Positions 17,695 through 26,119 of a stretch of 64,000 nt of DNA are shown in pieces; positions within the stretch are counted from its first letter, which is position 1; every line of letters starts with the position of its first letter. This stretch comes from Alphaproteobacteria bacterium (GTDB lineage Bacteria > Pseudomonadota > Alphaproteobacteria > Rhodospirillales > Casp-alpha2), in the NCBI GenBank assembly GCA_024279135.1, contig JAJRRU010000010.1:372001-436000 (forward strand), read 5' to 3'. The position numbers and the translations under genes are program-made. A model generated the notes under the pieces. The model was given only the letters and a program-made list of their open reading frames with translations. It did no database searches and was not told where the DNA came from.

Positions 17695-18476
17695 TCGGTC
17701 ACCGTTATTTTAACTTTATTTGCCAGCAGTTTTTGTTCGAGCTTGCGCGGTGGGCGGGTTTCGCACACCAGCTCATTAACCTGGTTCATGTCGCACAAAC
17801 GTAACGGGGCAATCTTGCCGAATTTTCGGGAATCCGCCGCAATGCAGGTTTTCTCCGCTCGTTTGATAATGGCCCCGGCAAATTCCGCTTCACCCAGATG
17901 ATGGACCAGAATACCCTTGTCGGGATGGATTGCCGCGGCGGAAAAGATTGCATACCTGACCTCGAACTTTTTGACGAATTCCAGTGTTTCCGGCCCAAAG
18001 GCTCCGCCGTTCTGGTGGCGCAATTCACCACCGGCCATGAACACCTTGTTACCCGGATGAACAGCCAGAATGTTGGCGACGATGACGGAGTTCGTTACCA
18101 CAAAAAGGCTTTTGTGATCGCTCAGGGCATGGGCGATATAGGCCGTGGTCGAGCCATTGTCGAGGATTAGCGAATCGCCGTCCTTGATTTGACCGGCTAT
18201 GTGTTCGGCAATGCGTTGTTTGGCTTCCTTGCCTTCATTCATGCGTAAGGGGAAGGCGGCTTCCGACAGGGTATCAGGCAACATCACACCGCCGCGGATT
18301 TTTTGTAGCAAGCCTTCTTCGGCGAGAATTTTTACATTTCGGCGGATGGTTCCATCAGACACATCAAGCTCATTGGCCAGGTCGATTATGCTGCTGGTGC
18401 CGTGCATTCTGATGATCTTCAGAATTTCAGCCTGACGTTTGTTTGACAGGATCGTGGGTGGTTTGCGATGGATCAT
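17691..18476 (-). CDS. DeoR-family transcriptional regulator
   Basis: A 261-residue regulator. The N-terminal DeoR helix-turn-helix is KRQAEILKIIRMHGTSSI then NELDVSDGTIRRNVKILAEEGLL with the KIRGG wing. The C-terminal DeoRC sensor domain has DSLILDNGSTTAYIAHAL, FMAGGELRHQNGGAFGP and TCIAADSRKFGKIAPL. DeoR sensors usually bind sugar phosphates or other phosphorylated intermediates, which is of interest because the divergent operon carries two kinase genes. It probably controls that operon through the inverted repeats at 18548-18603. Confidence 0.92.
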   Translation of the reverse strand: MIHRKPPTILSNKRQAEILKIIRMHGTSSIIDLANELDVSDGTIRRNVKILAEEGLLQKIRGGVMLPDTLSEAAFPLRMNEGKEAKQRIAEHIAGQIKDGDSLILDNGSTTAYIAHALSDHKSLFVVTNSVIVANILAVHPGNKVFMAGGELRHQNGGAFGPETLEFVKKFEVRYAIFSAAAIHPDKGILVHHLGEAEFAGAIIKRAEKTCIAADSRKFGKIAPLRLCDMNQVNELVCETRPPRKLEQKLLANKVKITVTD

Positions 18477-18547
18477 AAATGCTCCAAAATTTCACTTATT
18501 TCTTTGTTATGATTGAATTATATAGGCAATTACCGCACAAACACAAC

Positions 18548-18603
18548 TTATTCCACAGTAAACCCACATATTTTGTTGGCTTTCTATGTTTTTTGTGGAA
18601 TAA
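18548..18603. promoter_or_regulatory. Candidate DeoR operator: two 10-bp inverted half-sites
   Basis: TTATTCCACA (18548-18557) and TGTGGAATAA (18594-18603) are perfect inverted copies, 36 bases apart, in the 208-bp gap between the DeoR-type gene and the betaine ABC operon. DeoR proteins are often tetramers that bind separated sites, so these could be its operator pair. No clear sigma-70 promoter could be fixed nearby. Confidence 0.5.
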
Positions 18604-18684
18604 TTGCTTGGTAGTTAAAATTGCTACTCAAAAATATTTTTGATCTATATATTTCGTGAAATTCTACTGCAGGGAGACTTTCTT

Positions 18685-19647
18685 ATGAAGCGCAACCTAT
18701 TGTTATCTCTTGGGCTGGCCGGTGCAATGGCGCTGGGCAGCCTGGCCTTAACATCGACCAGTGTATCGGCCGGTGTGGAATCCAATGACCCTATCAGGCT
18801 GACAATCCATGACTGGACCGGGCAATATGTCTCGACCCATCTTATGGGCGAAGTCCTGAAAAAAGCCGGTTACAATATTGAATATGTACAGGCCGATTAT
18901 ATCGCCCAGTTTGCCGGGCTCGAAACAGGCGATTTGCACGTCGCCATGGAAATGTGGGAAACCACCGGTAAGCAGGCAATGGAGGCTAGTCTGGCCACTG
19001 GAAAAACGATCGATCTTGGTGAAACCGGCATGGATGCCAAGGAAGACTGGTGGTATCCGTCTTATATGAAAGACGTCTGTCCTGGCCTGCCTGATTGGAA
19101 AGCTCTCAACGATTGCGCCGAATTATTTTCGACGGCTGAAACTGCACCCATGGGTCGCTATCTTGGTGGACCTGTGACCTGGGGCGGATTTGATGATGAG
19201 CGTGTCGAGGCTTTGGGTATGGATTTTGAAGTTGTTCATGCCGGAACGGACGCGGCTTTGTTCGCCGAACTGGAATCTGCCTATCAGCGTAAAGCACCGG
19301 TCCTGTTGTGGATTTATGCACCCCATTGGGCGGTTGCCAAATTCGACGGTGAATGGGTTGAATTCCCGGAATATACCGATGAATGTTATAATGATCCCAG
19401 TTGGGGCATGAATAAAGACATGGCCTATGACTGTGGCAAGCCCTTCGGCTGGATCAAGAAAGTCGGCTGGAAAGGTGGCGAAAAGAAATGGCCGGGTGCG
19501 TTCAAAGCCATTCGCAAGTTCCATATTGAGAACGATGCCATGAGCCAGATGATCGTCGAGATCGATCTCGAAGGCAAGGATCTGGATGCGGTTGTTACCA
19601 ACTGGATGGATAATAACAAGAGCACCTGGCAAGCCTGGATCAAATAA
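18685..19647 (+). CDS. Glycine betaine/proline-type ABC binding protein (ProX/OpuAC family)
   Basis: A 320-residue periplasmic protein. The signal peptide is MKRNLLLSLGLAGAMALG with cleavage near SVSA-G. The mature part has LTIHDWTGQYVSTHLMGEVL, VAMEMWETTGKQ, DWWYPSYM and LLWIYAPHWAVAKF, Trp/Tyr-rich blocks like those that cage quaternary ammonium groups in OpuAC proteins. The start is the ATG preceded by AGGGAG; an in-frame upstream start at 18640 would spoil the signal peptide. It is the first gene of the long operon divergent from the DeoR-type gene. The ligand is probably a betaine or choline-like amine, not fixed by sequence. Confidence 0.9.
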   Translation: MKRNLLLSLGLAGAMALGSLALTSTSVSAGVESNDPIRLTIHDWTGQYVSTHLMGEVLKKAGYNIEYVQADYIAQFAGLETGDLHVAMEMWETTGKQAMEASLATGKTIDLGETGMDAKEDWWYPSYMKDVCPGLPDWKALNDCAELFSTAETAPMGRYLGGPVTWGGFDDERVEALGMDFEVVHAGTDAALFAELESAYQRKAPVLLWIYAPHWAVAKFDGEWVEFPEYTDECYNDPSWGMNKDMAYDCGKPFGWIKKVGWKGGEKKWPGAFKAIRKFHIENDAMSQMIVEIDLEGKDLDAVVTNWMDNNKSTWQAWIK

Positions 19648-19664
19648 ATTCCGCTTGTGTCTTG

Positions 19665-19692
19665 ACGGGTGGCTGCGATTGCCGCCACCCGT
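19665..19692 (+). terminator. Intercistronic hairpin between binding-protein and ATPase genes
   Basis: ACGGGTGGC and GCCACCCGT form a perfect 9-bp, GC-rich stem with a 10-base loop, 17 bases after the binding-protein stop. No long T-run follows. It probably acts as a partial terminator or mRNA stabiliser. It covers a possible GTG start (19669) of the ATPase gene, which argues for a later start. Confidence 0.6.
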
Positions 19693-19722
19693 TTGCTCAC
19701 TCTAGGCGTGAACTGGACAGAC

Positions 19723-20793
19723 ATGCCCTTACAAACATCGAGTGATATTGATGCCCGACCAATCAAGTTATCTTGCAATGGTATCTGGAAGATATTTGGT
19801 GATGGCGGTGCACAATTATTAAAACAGACAAACAACGCACCCCAGGAAAATGACCTGATAGAACGCTCGCTGATCGCGGCTGTTCGCGATGCAAGCATCG
19901 AGGTTCGCGAGGGTGAAATTTTCATCATCATGGGGCTGTCGGGATCGGGTAAGTCGACCATGGTTCGGTGCCTGTCTCGGCTTATTGAGCCGACCGCCGG
20001 TGAGGTGTTGTTTGAAGGTCAGGATTTGCTGAAGGCAAACCCCAAGGAACTTATTCAAATTCGCCGCCACAAGATGGGCATGGTGTTCCAGCACTTTGCC
20101 CTGCTGCCCCATTTAACGGTTCTGGGCAACGTCGCTTTCCCTCTTGAAATCCAGGGGATCAAACGCCGTGAGCGAGAAGACCGCGCCCTGGAGGTCATCG
20201 AACTGGTTGGCCTGAAAGGGCGCGAAACCTATTATCCACGCGAATTATCCGGCGGCCAGCAACAACGTGTGGGCATTGCGCGCTCCCTGGCGGTGGAACC
20301 CGATATCTGGTTTCTGGATGAGCCTTTTTCCGCCCTCGATCCGTTGATCCGCCGTGAAATGCAGGATGAATTTCTGCGTCTGCAAAAAATGCTTCAGAAA
20401 ACCATTGTTTTTATTACCCATGATTTTGATGAAGCCATTCGTCTGGCCGATCATATTGCCATCATGAAAGACGGTGCGGTCATTCAGATTGGAACCCCGG
20501 AACAACTGGTATTGAACCCGGCGACCGAATATGTGGCGGAATTCACCAATGGCATTCCACGCGCCAAGGTTCTGTCGGTGGGCTCGGTCATGGAACCCGT
20601 CATGGAACCGGGGGGGAATGATTACTCAGGGCGTGTGTTCGCCGATATACGGCTTGAAGAACTGGGCGGCGATATTCTGCACGCCGACAAACCGTTTGCC
20701 GTGATTGATCGCAATGACCAGATTATTGGTCAGGTCACCCGGGACGTCGTTCTGGAAGTTTTGGTCGGTAGTTCTTCACAGAGTGATACATGA
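19723..20793 (+). CDS. Glycine betaine/proline-type ABC ATPase (ProV/OpuAA family)
   Basis: A 356-residue ATPase from the ATG chosen here; the frame is open to a GTG at 19669, which lies inside a hairpin. It has the ProV layout: KLSCNGIWKIFGDGG, an insertion, VREGEIFIIMGLSGSGKSTMVR with Walker A, ELSGGQQQRVGIARSLA signature and IWFLDEPFSALDP Walker B. After the ATPase fold comes a single CBS-like tail (FAVIDRNDQIIGQVT); ProV normally has two CBS modules, so the ionic-strength sensor may be reduced. The stop overlaps the permease start (ATGA). Confidence 0.9.
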   Translation: MPLQTSSDIDARPIKLSCNGIWKIFGDGGAQLLKQTNNAPQENDLIERSLIAAVRDASIEVREGEIFIIMGLSGSGKSTMVRCLSRLIEPTAGEVLFEGQDLLKANPKELIQIRRHKMGMVFQHFALLPHLTVLGNVAFPLEIQGIKRREREDRALEVIELVGLKGRETYYPRELSGGQQQRVGIARSLAVEPDIWFLDEPFSALDPLIRREMQDEFLRLQKMLQKTIVFITHDFDEAIRLADHIAIMKDGAVIQIGTPEQLVLNPATEYVAEFTNGIPRAKVLSVGSVMEPVMEPGGNDYSGRVFADIRLEELGGDILHADKPFAVIDRNDQIIGQVTRDVVLEVLVGSSSQSDT

Positions 20794-22763
20794 CCAGCCG
20801 CTTCACATCCTGGCAGATAGCCTGGGGTGTCGCCCTGTCTCTGGCGGTGGTCGGTTTTTTCCTGAAAGATATTGCACCGTGGGCTTTTAAATACCCCCGT
20901 GACTGGGTTTTCCCCTTACGGTTCTGGATCAGCGATTTTGTGAAATGGTTGTTGAACGATTTCGATCTTGGATTATTTACATTCAAGGAATTTACCCGCG
21001 CAATTTCCTGGCTTATCGAATTACCTTATATATTTGTGCGCTCTTTGCTATCGGATGGTTTCCGCGAGGGCCAGGGCAGCAACGCTATTCAGGTTTTCCC
21101 CCGGGTTTCCTGGATAGCCGTTATTTTGTTCGTGATTATGATCGGGCGTTACGCGCGGGACTGGAAACTGGCCGCTCTGGCTAGCGGGTGTTTTACCTAT
21201 CTCGCAGTTTTTGGCCAATGGGACAGCGCCATGGTCACCTTGAGCTCGATCATCATCGCGGTTCCCCTCGGGGTTGTCGGTGGTATCATGATTGGCGTGC
21301 TGGGCTATCGCTCGGCCACATTCAAGGCCATGATAATGCCGGTTCTGGACCTGATGCAGACCGTACCGGTTTTTGCCTATCTGGTGCCGATCCTGATCCT
21401 GTTTGGTTTTGGGCCGGTATCGGCCATGATCGCGACTGTTATCTATGCCATGCCACCCATGGTTCGTATCACCTTGCTTGCCCTCAGCCAGGTACCGGAA
21501 GAAATCGTTGAATTTGGCCGCATGGCCGGGTGCAATACCCGTCAATTGTTGTGGAAAGTGCTGATCCCGTCGGCCAAACCGGCCCTGATGATCGGGGTTA
21601 ATCAGGTCGTTATGTTGTCGCTGAACATGGTCATTATCGCCTCCATGATCGGTGCCGGTGGTCTGGGCTTCGATGTGCTGAACGCCTTGAAGCGATTGCG
21701 CATCGGTGAGGGTATCGAAGCCGGGCTGGCCATTACCCTGCTGGCCATAGCACTTGATCGGTTAAGCCAGGGCCTGGCCAATCGTCCGCCACCGGAACAT
21801 GGTTCCGAGGTGAAAAATTTTGCGGGTCGTCATCCATTTGCCATTGCCGCACTTGGTTTCATGTCCCTGACCTGGTTGATCGGGCTGGTGCTGCCTGCAT
21901 TCCAGACCTATCCGGAAGGTTTAGAGCTGACCACCGGAACGTTCTGGGGCGATACGGTAAGGTGGCTCAATATCAATTATTTTGACCAGATCGATGGTTT
22001 CAAAAACGCCGTGTTGCTGAATTTCATGATCCCCACAAAGCGGTTTTTGCTGTCGCTGCCCTGGCCCGTGGTGGTTGGACTTGTCGCCATGCTCGGCCTG
22101 CAACTGGGTGGTTGGCGGCTGGCCTTGCTATGCGGGGGAATGGCGTTCGTCATCGCCACTCTCGGCTTATGGCCCAAGGCCATGATCACCGTTTATTTGT
22201 GTGGACTGTCGGTTATTATCGCAGCAGCCATCGGTATTCCGGTGGGTATTATGGCGGCCCTGAATGAACGTTTTCACCGTGTCATTCAGGTTGTTGTCGA
22301 TACCTTGCAGACCCTGCCCAGTTTTGTCTATCTGATGCCCATCGTGATGTTATTCCGGGTCGGTGATTTTTCCGCCTTTATTGCCGTGATAGTTTACGCC
22401 ATTGCACCGGCTATTCGCTATACCGATCATGGTATCCGCCGGGTCCCGCCCCATCTGATCGAAGCGGCTACCCAGATGGGATGCAGCCCGTGGCAGATTT
22501 TATGGCGGGTTCGTCTGCCCATAGCAATGCCAGAGATTATGCTGGGCATTAACCAGACCATCATGATGGCGCTCAGTATGTTGGTTATTACCGCCCTGGT
22601 CGGAACCCGTGATCTCGGTCAGGAAGTCTATATAGCCCTGACCAAGGCCGATAGCGGTCGCGGTCTGGCTGCTGGAATGAGTGTCGCCTTTATCGCCATC
22701 ATCGCTGATCGATTGATCAACGCCTGGAGTGCTAAACGCAAAGCAGAATTGGGGCTCGACTGA
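20790..22763 (+). CDS. Fused double permease of the betaine-type ABC importer (ProW-ProW)
   Basis: A 657-residue membrane protein, about twice the usual ProW length, with two BPD_transp_1 domains in tandem. Copy one has PVLDLMQTVPVFAYLVPILILFG and the EAA-type loop EFGRMAGCNTRQLLWKVLIPSAKP. Copy two has DTLQTLPSFVYLMPIVMLF and EAATQMGCSPWQILWRVRLPIAMP. Both have the QVVMLSLNMVIIASMIGAGGLG-type block that follows. The two halves therefore probably form the transmembrane dimer from one chain. A variable N-terminal region of about 90 residues precedes them. The start overlaps the ATPase stop by 4 bases. Confidence 0.92.
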   Translation: MTSRFTSWQIAWGVALSLAVVGFFLKDIAPWAFKYPRDWVFPLRFWISDFVKWLLNDFDLGLFTFKEFTRAISWLIELPYIFVRSLLSDGFREGQGSNAIQVFPRVSWIAVILFVIMIGRYARDWKLAALASGCFTYLAVFGQWDSAMVTLSSIIIAVPLGVVGGIMIGVLGYRSATFKAMIMPVLDLMQTVPVFAYLVPILILFGFGPVSAMIATVIYAMPPMVRITLLALSQVPEEIVEFGRMAGCNTRQLLWKVLIPSAKPALMIGVNQVVMLSLNMVIIASMIGAGGLGFDVLNALKRLRIGEGIEAGLAITLLAIALDRLSQGLANRPPPEHGSEVKNFAGRHPFAIAALGFMSLTWLIGLVLPAFQTYPEGLELTTGTFWGDTVRWLNINYFDQIDGFKNAVLLNFMIPTKRFLLSLPWPVVVGLVAMLGLQLGGWRLALLCGGMAFVIATLGLWPKAMITVYLCGLSVIIAAAIGIPVGIMAALNERFHRVIQVVVDTLQTLPSFVYLMPIVMLFRVGDFSAFIAVIVYAIAPAIRYTDHGIRRVPPHLIEAATQMGCSPWQILWRVRLPIAMPEIMLGINQTIMMALSMLVITALVGTRDLGQEVYIALTKADSGRGLAAGMSVAFIAIIADRLINAWSAKRKAELGLD

Positions 22764-22764
22764 T

Positions 22765-23649
22765 ATGTCAGGTGATACCACAACCTTGGTGAAAAATCTG
22801 TCATGCTGGAATACACCGGTCGATCCCATACCGCTCGGGGGCGGGATTACCAATACCAATTTCACGGTGCAGGATGGCGAGCGGAAATATGTCGTGCGCA
22901 TCGGTGAAGATATTCCGGTCCATGGTATCATGCGCTTTAATGAATTATCGGCCAGTCGTGCGGCTCACGGGGCGGGCCTGTCTCCGGAGGTTTTCCATAG
23001 TGAAAATGGCGTGCTGGTTATCGACTTTATCGCCAGCCGGACATTATCACCCGCCGACATTCGAAACCTGGTCATGCTGGAACAGATCGTGCCGATTATC
23101 CGCCGTGTGCATCATGACATTCCAAGATATCTGGAAGGCCCCGTCCTGAGTTTCTGGGTGTTTCAGGTGTTGCGCGATTATCGCCGCACCCTGCGTCAGG
23201 CTAACAGCCGGATGATCGCCGATCTGGATGGTTTGGAAAGCATCGCCCATGAACTGGAACACGCCGTCGGGTCGGTGCATCTGGTGTTTGGCCATAATGA
23301 TTTGCTGGCGGCAAATTTTCTCGATGATGGGCAACGTCTGTGGATTATCGATTGGGACTATGCCGGTTTCAACAGTCCCCTGTTTGATCTCGCAAACCTG
23401 GCGTCCAACAATGAATTCGACGTGGATCTGGAACACAGATTACTGGAACTTTATTTCCACGATGGCGTCCCGGACAAAGTGTGGCAATCGTTCAGCGCCA
23501 TGAAATGTGCGTCGCTTCTTCGTGAGGCTATGTGGAGCATGGTATCAGAAATTCATTCCACACTGGACTTCGATTATGTGGCCTACACCACAGAAAATCT
23601 GGAACGGTTTAATACGGTATATGAACATTACAAATTGAATAGGAGCTAA
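22765..23649 (+). CDS. Choline/ethanolamine kinase-like phosphotransferase (first copy)
   Basis: A 294-residue protein of the APH/choline-kinase fold. It has a nucleotide loop IPLGGGITNTNFTVQDGERKY, the catalytic Brenner motif FGHNDLLAANFL (H-x-D-4x-N) and the metal-binding, choline-kinase-style IDWDYAGFNSPLFDLANL. It should transfer phosphate from ATP to a hydroxyl of a small amino-alcohol such as choline or ethanolamine. I chose the ATG one base after the permease stop; a longer frame starts inside the permease gene. The flavoprotein gene begins 1 base after its stop, so it is firmly in the operon. Confidence 0.87.
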   Translation: MSGDTTTLVKNLSCWNTPVDPIPLGGGITNTNFTVQDGERKYVVRIGEDIPVHGIMRFNELSASRAAHGAGLSPEVFHSENGVLVIDFIASRTLSPADIRNLVMLEQIVPIIRRVHHDIPRYLEGPVLSFWVFQVLRDYRRTLRQANSRMIADLDGLESIAHELEHAVGSVHLVFGHNDLLAANFLDDGQRLWIIDWDYAGFNSPLFDLANLASNNEFDVDLEHRLLELYFHDGVPDKVWQSFSAMKCASLLREAMWSMVSEIHSTLDFDYVAYTTENLERFNTVYEHYKLNRS

Positions 23650-23650
23650 A

Positions 23651-26095
23651 ATGAGTTCACTGCCCACCCATGCCCGTGTAGTGATTATCGGTGGCGGGAT
23701 CATCGGTTGTAGTACGGCCTATCACCTTGGCAAACTTGGCTGGAGTGATGTGGTTGTCCTGGAAAAACACAAACTGACCAGTGGATCTACCTTTCACGCC
23801 GCGGGGCTGGTCGGGCAATTGCGCAGCAGTGCAAATATAACCCAGTTACTGAAATACAGTGTTGAGCTGTACGATACACTGGAAGCCGAAACCGGCCTGG
23901 GCACGGGCTGGAAGATGAACGGTGGTTTGCGGCTGGCCTGTAATTCACAACGCATGATCGAGATTGAACGACAGGCTACCACGGCCCAGAGCTTCGGTCT
24001 GGAGATGAATGTTTTGAGCGCTCAGCAGGCTCAGGATTTATGGCCGTTGATGGATATCTCAGACGTTGTCGGGGCGGCCTTCCTGCCCAGCGATGGTCAG
24101 GCCAATCCTTCTGACATTACCATGGCGCTAGCCAAGGGTGCGCGCAATTGCGGTATTCAAATTGTCGAGGACTGTACTGTTACCGGGATTGTCAAGAAGG
24201 ACGGACGAGCCTGTGGCGTGACCACCTCGCTGGGTGATATTGAGTGCGAGGTCGTGGTTAATTGTGGTGGACAATGGGCCGGTGAAATAGGCCGTATGGC
24301 CGGGGTCACCGTGCCACTGATTTCTGTCGAGCACCAGTTCATGATTACCGAGCTTATCGAGGGCATCACCAGCGACCTGCCCACCTTGCGCGATCCCGAC
24401 CGGCTGATCTATTTCAAGGAAGATGTTGGCGGTCTGGTCATGGGCGGGTACGAGCCAAATCCCATCGGCTGGGCCAAGGACGGCATTCCGGAAGGCTTTA
24501 ACTTTACCTTGCTGGAATCCAACTGGGATCATTTTGAACAACTGATGTTACAGGCTCTGGAGCGTGTTCCGGCACTGGAAACTGCCGGGGTCAAGACCCT
24601 GACCAATGGACCGGAATCCTTTACCCCCGATGGCAATTTTATCCTCGGTGAAGCACCAGAACTGGATAATTTCTTTGTCGGTGCCGGGTTTAACGCCTTC
24701 GGTATCGCATCGGGTGGCGGGGCTGGTAAAGCCCTGGCTGAATGGATTGTCGGTGGCGAGCCTTCGCTGGATCTGTGGCCGGTCGATATCCGGCGCTTCG
24801 GTAATCATCACCGTGATCAGGACTGGGTACGGACCCGGACACTGGAGCTTTACGGTAAGCATTACACCATGTCGTGGCCCTTCGAGGAGCACGAGAGTGC
24901 CCGGCCAACCCGCACCTCTGCCCTGTATGAACGGTTGGTAGCCGATGGTGCATGTTTTGGCGAAAAGATGGGTTGGGAAAGGCCAAACTGGTTTGCCCCT
25001 CCCGGTGTGGAACCAAAAGACGTTTATTCATTCGGGCGCCAGAACTGGTTTGAGCATGTGGGGCAAGAACACAAAGCCGCCCGCGAGCGGGTGGTGCTCT
25101 ATGACCAAAGCTCTTTTGCCAAGTTCATGGTTAGCGGTCCCGGTGCGCAAGAAGCCCTGAGCTGGATTTGTGCCAATGATATCGCCAAACCACCGGGGGC
25201 TTTGATCTATACCCAGATGCTCAATGTCCGAGGCGGGATTGAGTGCGATCTGACGGTGGTTCGTCTGGCCGAAGACCAGTTCTATCTGGTCACCGGAACA
25301 GGATATCGAACCCATGATTTCCAGTGGATCCGGCGCAATATTCCGGATGGCTGTGATGTGACGCTGGATGATGTCACCGACAGCATGTGCACCTTGTCCC
25401 TGATGGGGCCGCGCGCTCGCGATGTTTTGTCACGGGTCACTAAAACGGATGTTTCCAATGCATCGTTTCCGTTTGGAAGTTACCAGCAAATTGTCATCGC
25501 TGAGGCAACCGTCAAAGCTTTGCGGATCACCTATGTTGGTGAACTGGGCTGGGAATTTCATTTCCCCATTGAGCACGCCCTGACGGTGTATCAGGCATTG
25601 ATGTCCGCCGGGCAGGATTGCGGTATAACCAATGCCGGATACCGGTCTATTGAGTCCCTGCGACTGGAAAAAGGTTACCGGGCATGGTCTTCGGATATCG
25701 GACCGGATTATTCGCCCTTTGAATCCGGTTTGGGCTGGGCGGTCAAGTTGAAAAGTAATATTCCGTTTTTGGGCCGCGAGGCGGCTGTTGCCCTGAAGGA
25801 TAACCCGCGCACCAAATTGCTGGCTTGTTTCACGGTTGATGACCCGGATGTGGTGTTGCTGGGACGGGAAACCATTTACCGAAACGGTGAGCGGGTCGGC
25901 TGGCTGAGCAGTGGCGGGTATGGCTATACCATCGCCAAGGGTATCGGATATGGCTATGTACGTAATGGGGATGGTGTCACCCGTGATTATCTTGCCGCCG
26001 GAAACTATGAACTGGACGTTGCAACCAGACGGGTTCCATGTACGATACATTTTCAGGCTCTTGTCGATCCGGCAATGGAGCGTATCAAGGCCTGA
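23651..26095 (+). CDS. Dimethylglycine/sarcosine dehydrogenase-like flavoprotein (DAO + GcvT domains)
   Basis: An 814-residue two-part enzyme. Residues 8-390 are a DAO-type FAD domain: VVIIGGGIIGCSTAYHLGKLG, then TSGSTFHAAGLVGQL, in which His 49 is at the position that carries covalent FAD in dimethylglycine dehydrogenase. After a short FAO_M-type linker, residues from about 430 form a GcvT folate-binding domain (MLNVRGGIECDLTVVRL, ITYVGELGWEFHFP, ESLRLEKGYRAW), with its C-terminal barrel (RVGWLSSGGYGY) at the end. Such enzymes oxidise an N-methyl group and pass the carbon to tetrahydrofolate. Substrate could be dimethylglycine, sarcosine or another N-methyl amine. It lies between two kinase genes. 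Confidence 0.88.
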   Translation: MSSLPTHARVVIIGGGIIGCSTAYHLGKLGWSDVVVLEKHKLTSGSTFHAAGLVGQLRSSANITQLLKYSVELYDTLEAETGLGTGWKMNGGLRLACNSQRMIEIERQATTAQSFGLEMNVLSAQQAQDLWPLMDISDVVGAAFLPSDGQANPSDITMALAKGARNCGIQIVEDCTVTGIVKKDGRACGVTTSLGDIECEVVVNCGGQWAGEIGRMAGVTVPLISVEHQFMITELIEGITSDLPTLRDPDRLIYFKEDVGGLVMGGYEPNPIGWAKDGIPEGFNFTLLESNWDHFEQLMLQALERVPALETAGVKTLTNGPESFTPDGNFILGEAPELDNFFVGAGFNAFGIASGGGAGKALAEWIVGGEPSLDLWPVDIRRFGNHHRDQDWVRTRTLELYGKHYTMSWPFEEHESARPTRTSALYERLVADGACFGEKMGWERPNWFAPPGVEPKDVYSFGRQNWFEHVGQEHKAARERVVLYDQSSFAKFMVSGPGAQEALSWICANDIAKPPGALIYTQMLNVRGGIECDLTVVRLAEDQFYLVTGTGYRTHDFQWIRRNIPDGCDVTLDDVTDSMCTLSLMGPRARDVLSRVTKTDVSNASFPFGSYQQIVIAEATVKALRITYVGELGWEFHFPIEHALTVYQALMSAGQDCGITNAGYRSIESLRLEKGYRAWSSDIGPDYSPFESGLGWAVKLKSNIPFLGREAAVALKDNPRTKLLACFTVDDPDVVLLGRETIYRNGERVGWLSSGGYGYTIAKGIGYGYVRNGDGVTRDYLAAGNYELDVATRRVPCTIHFQALVDPAMERIKA

Positions 26096-26119
26096 AATGG
26101 GGAATAGGGGATAAGTAAA

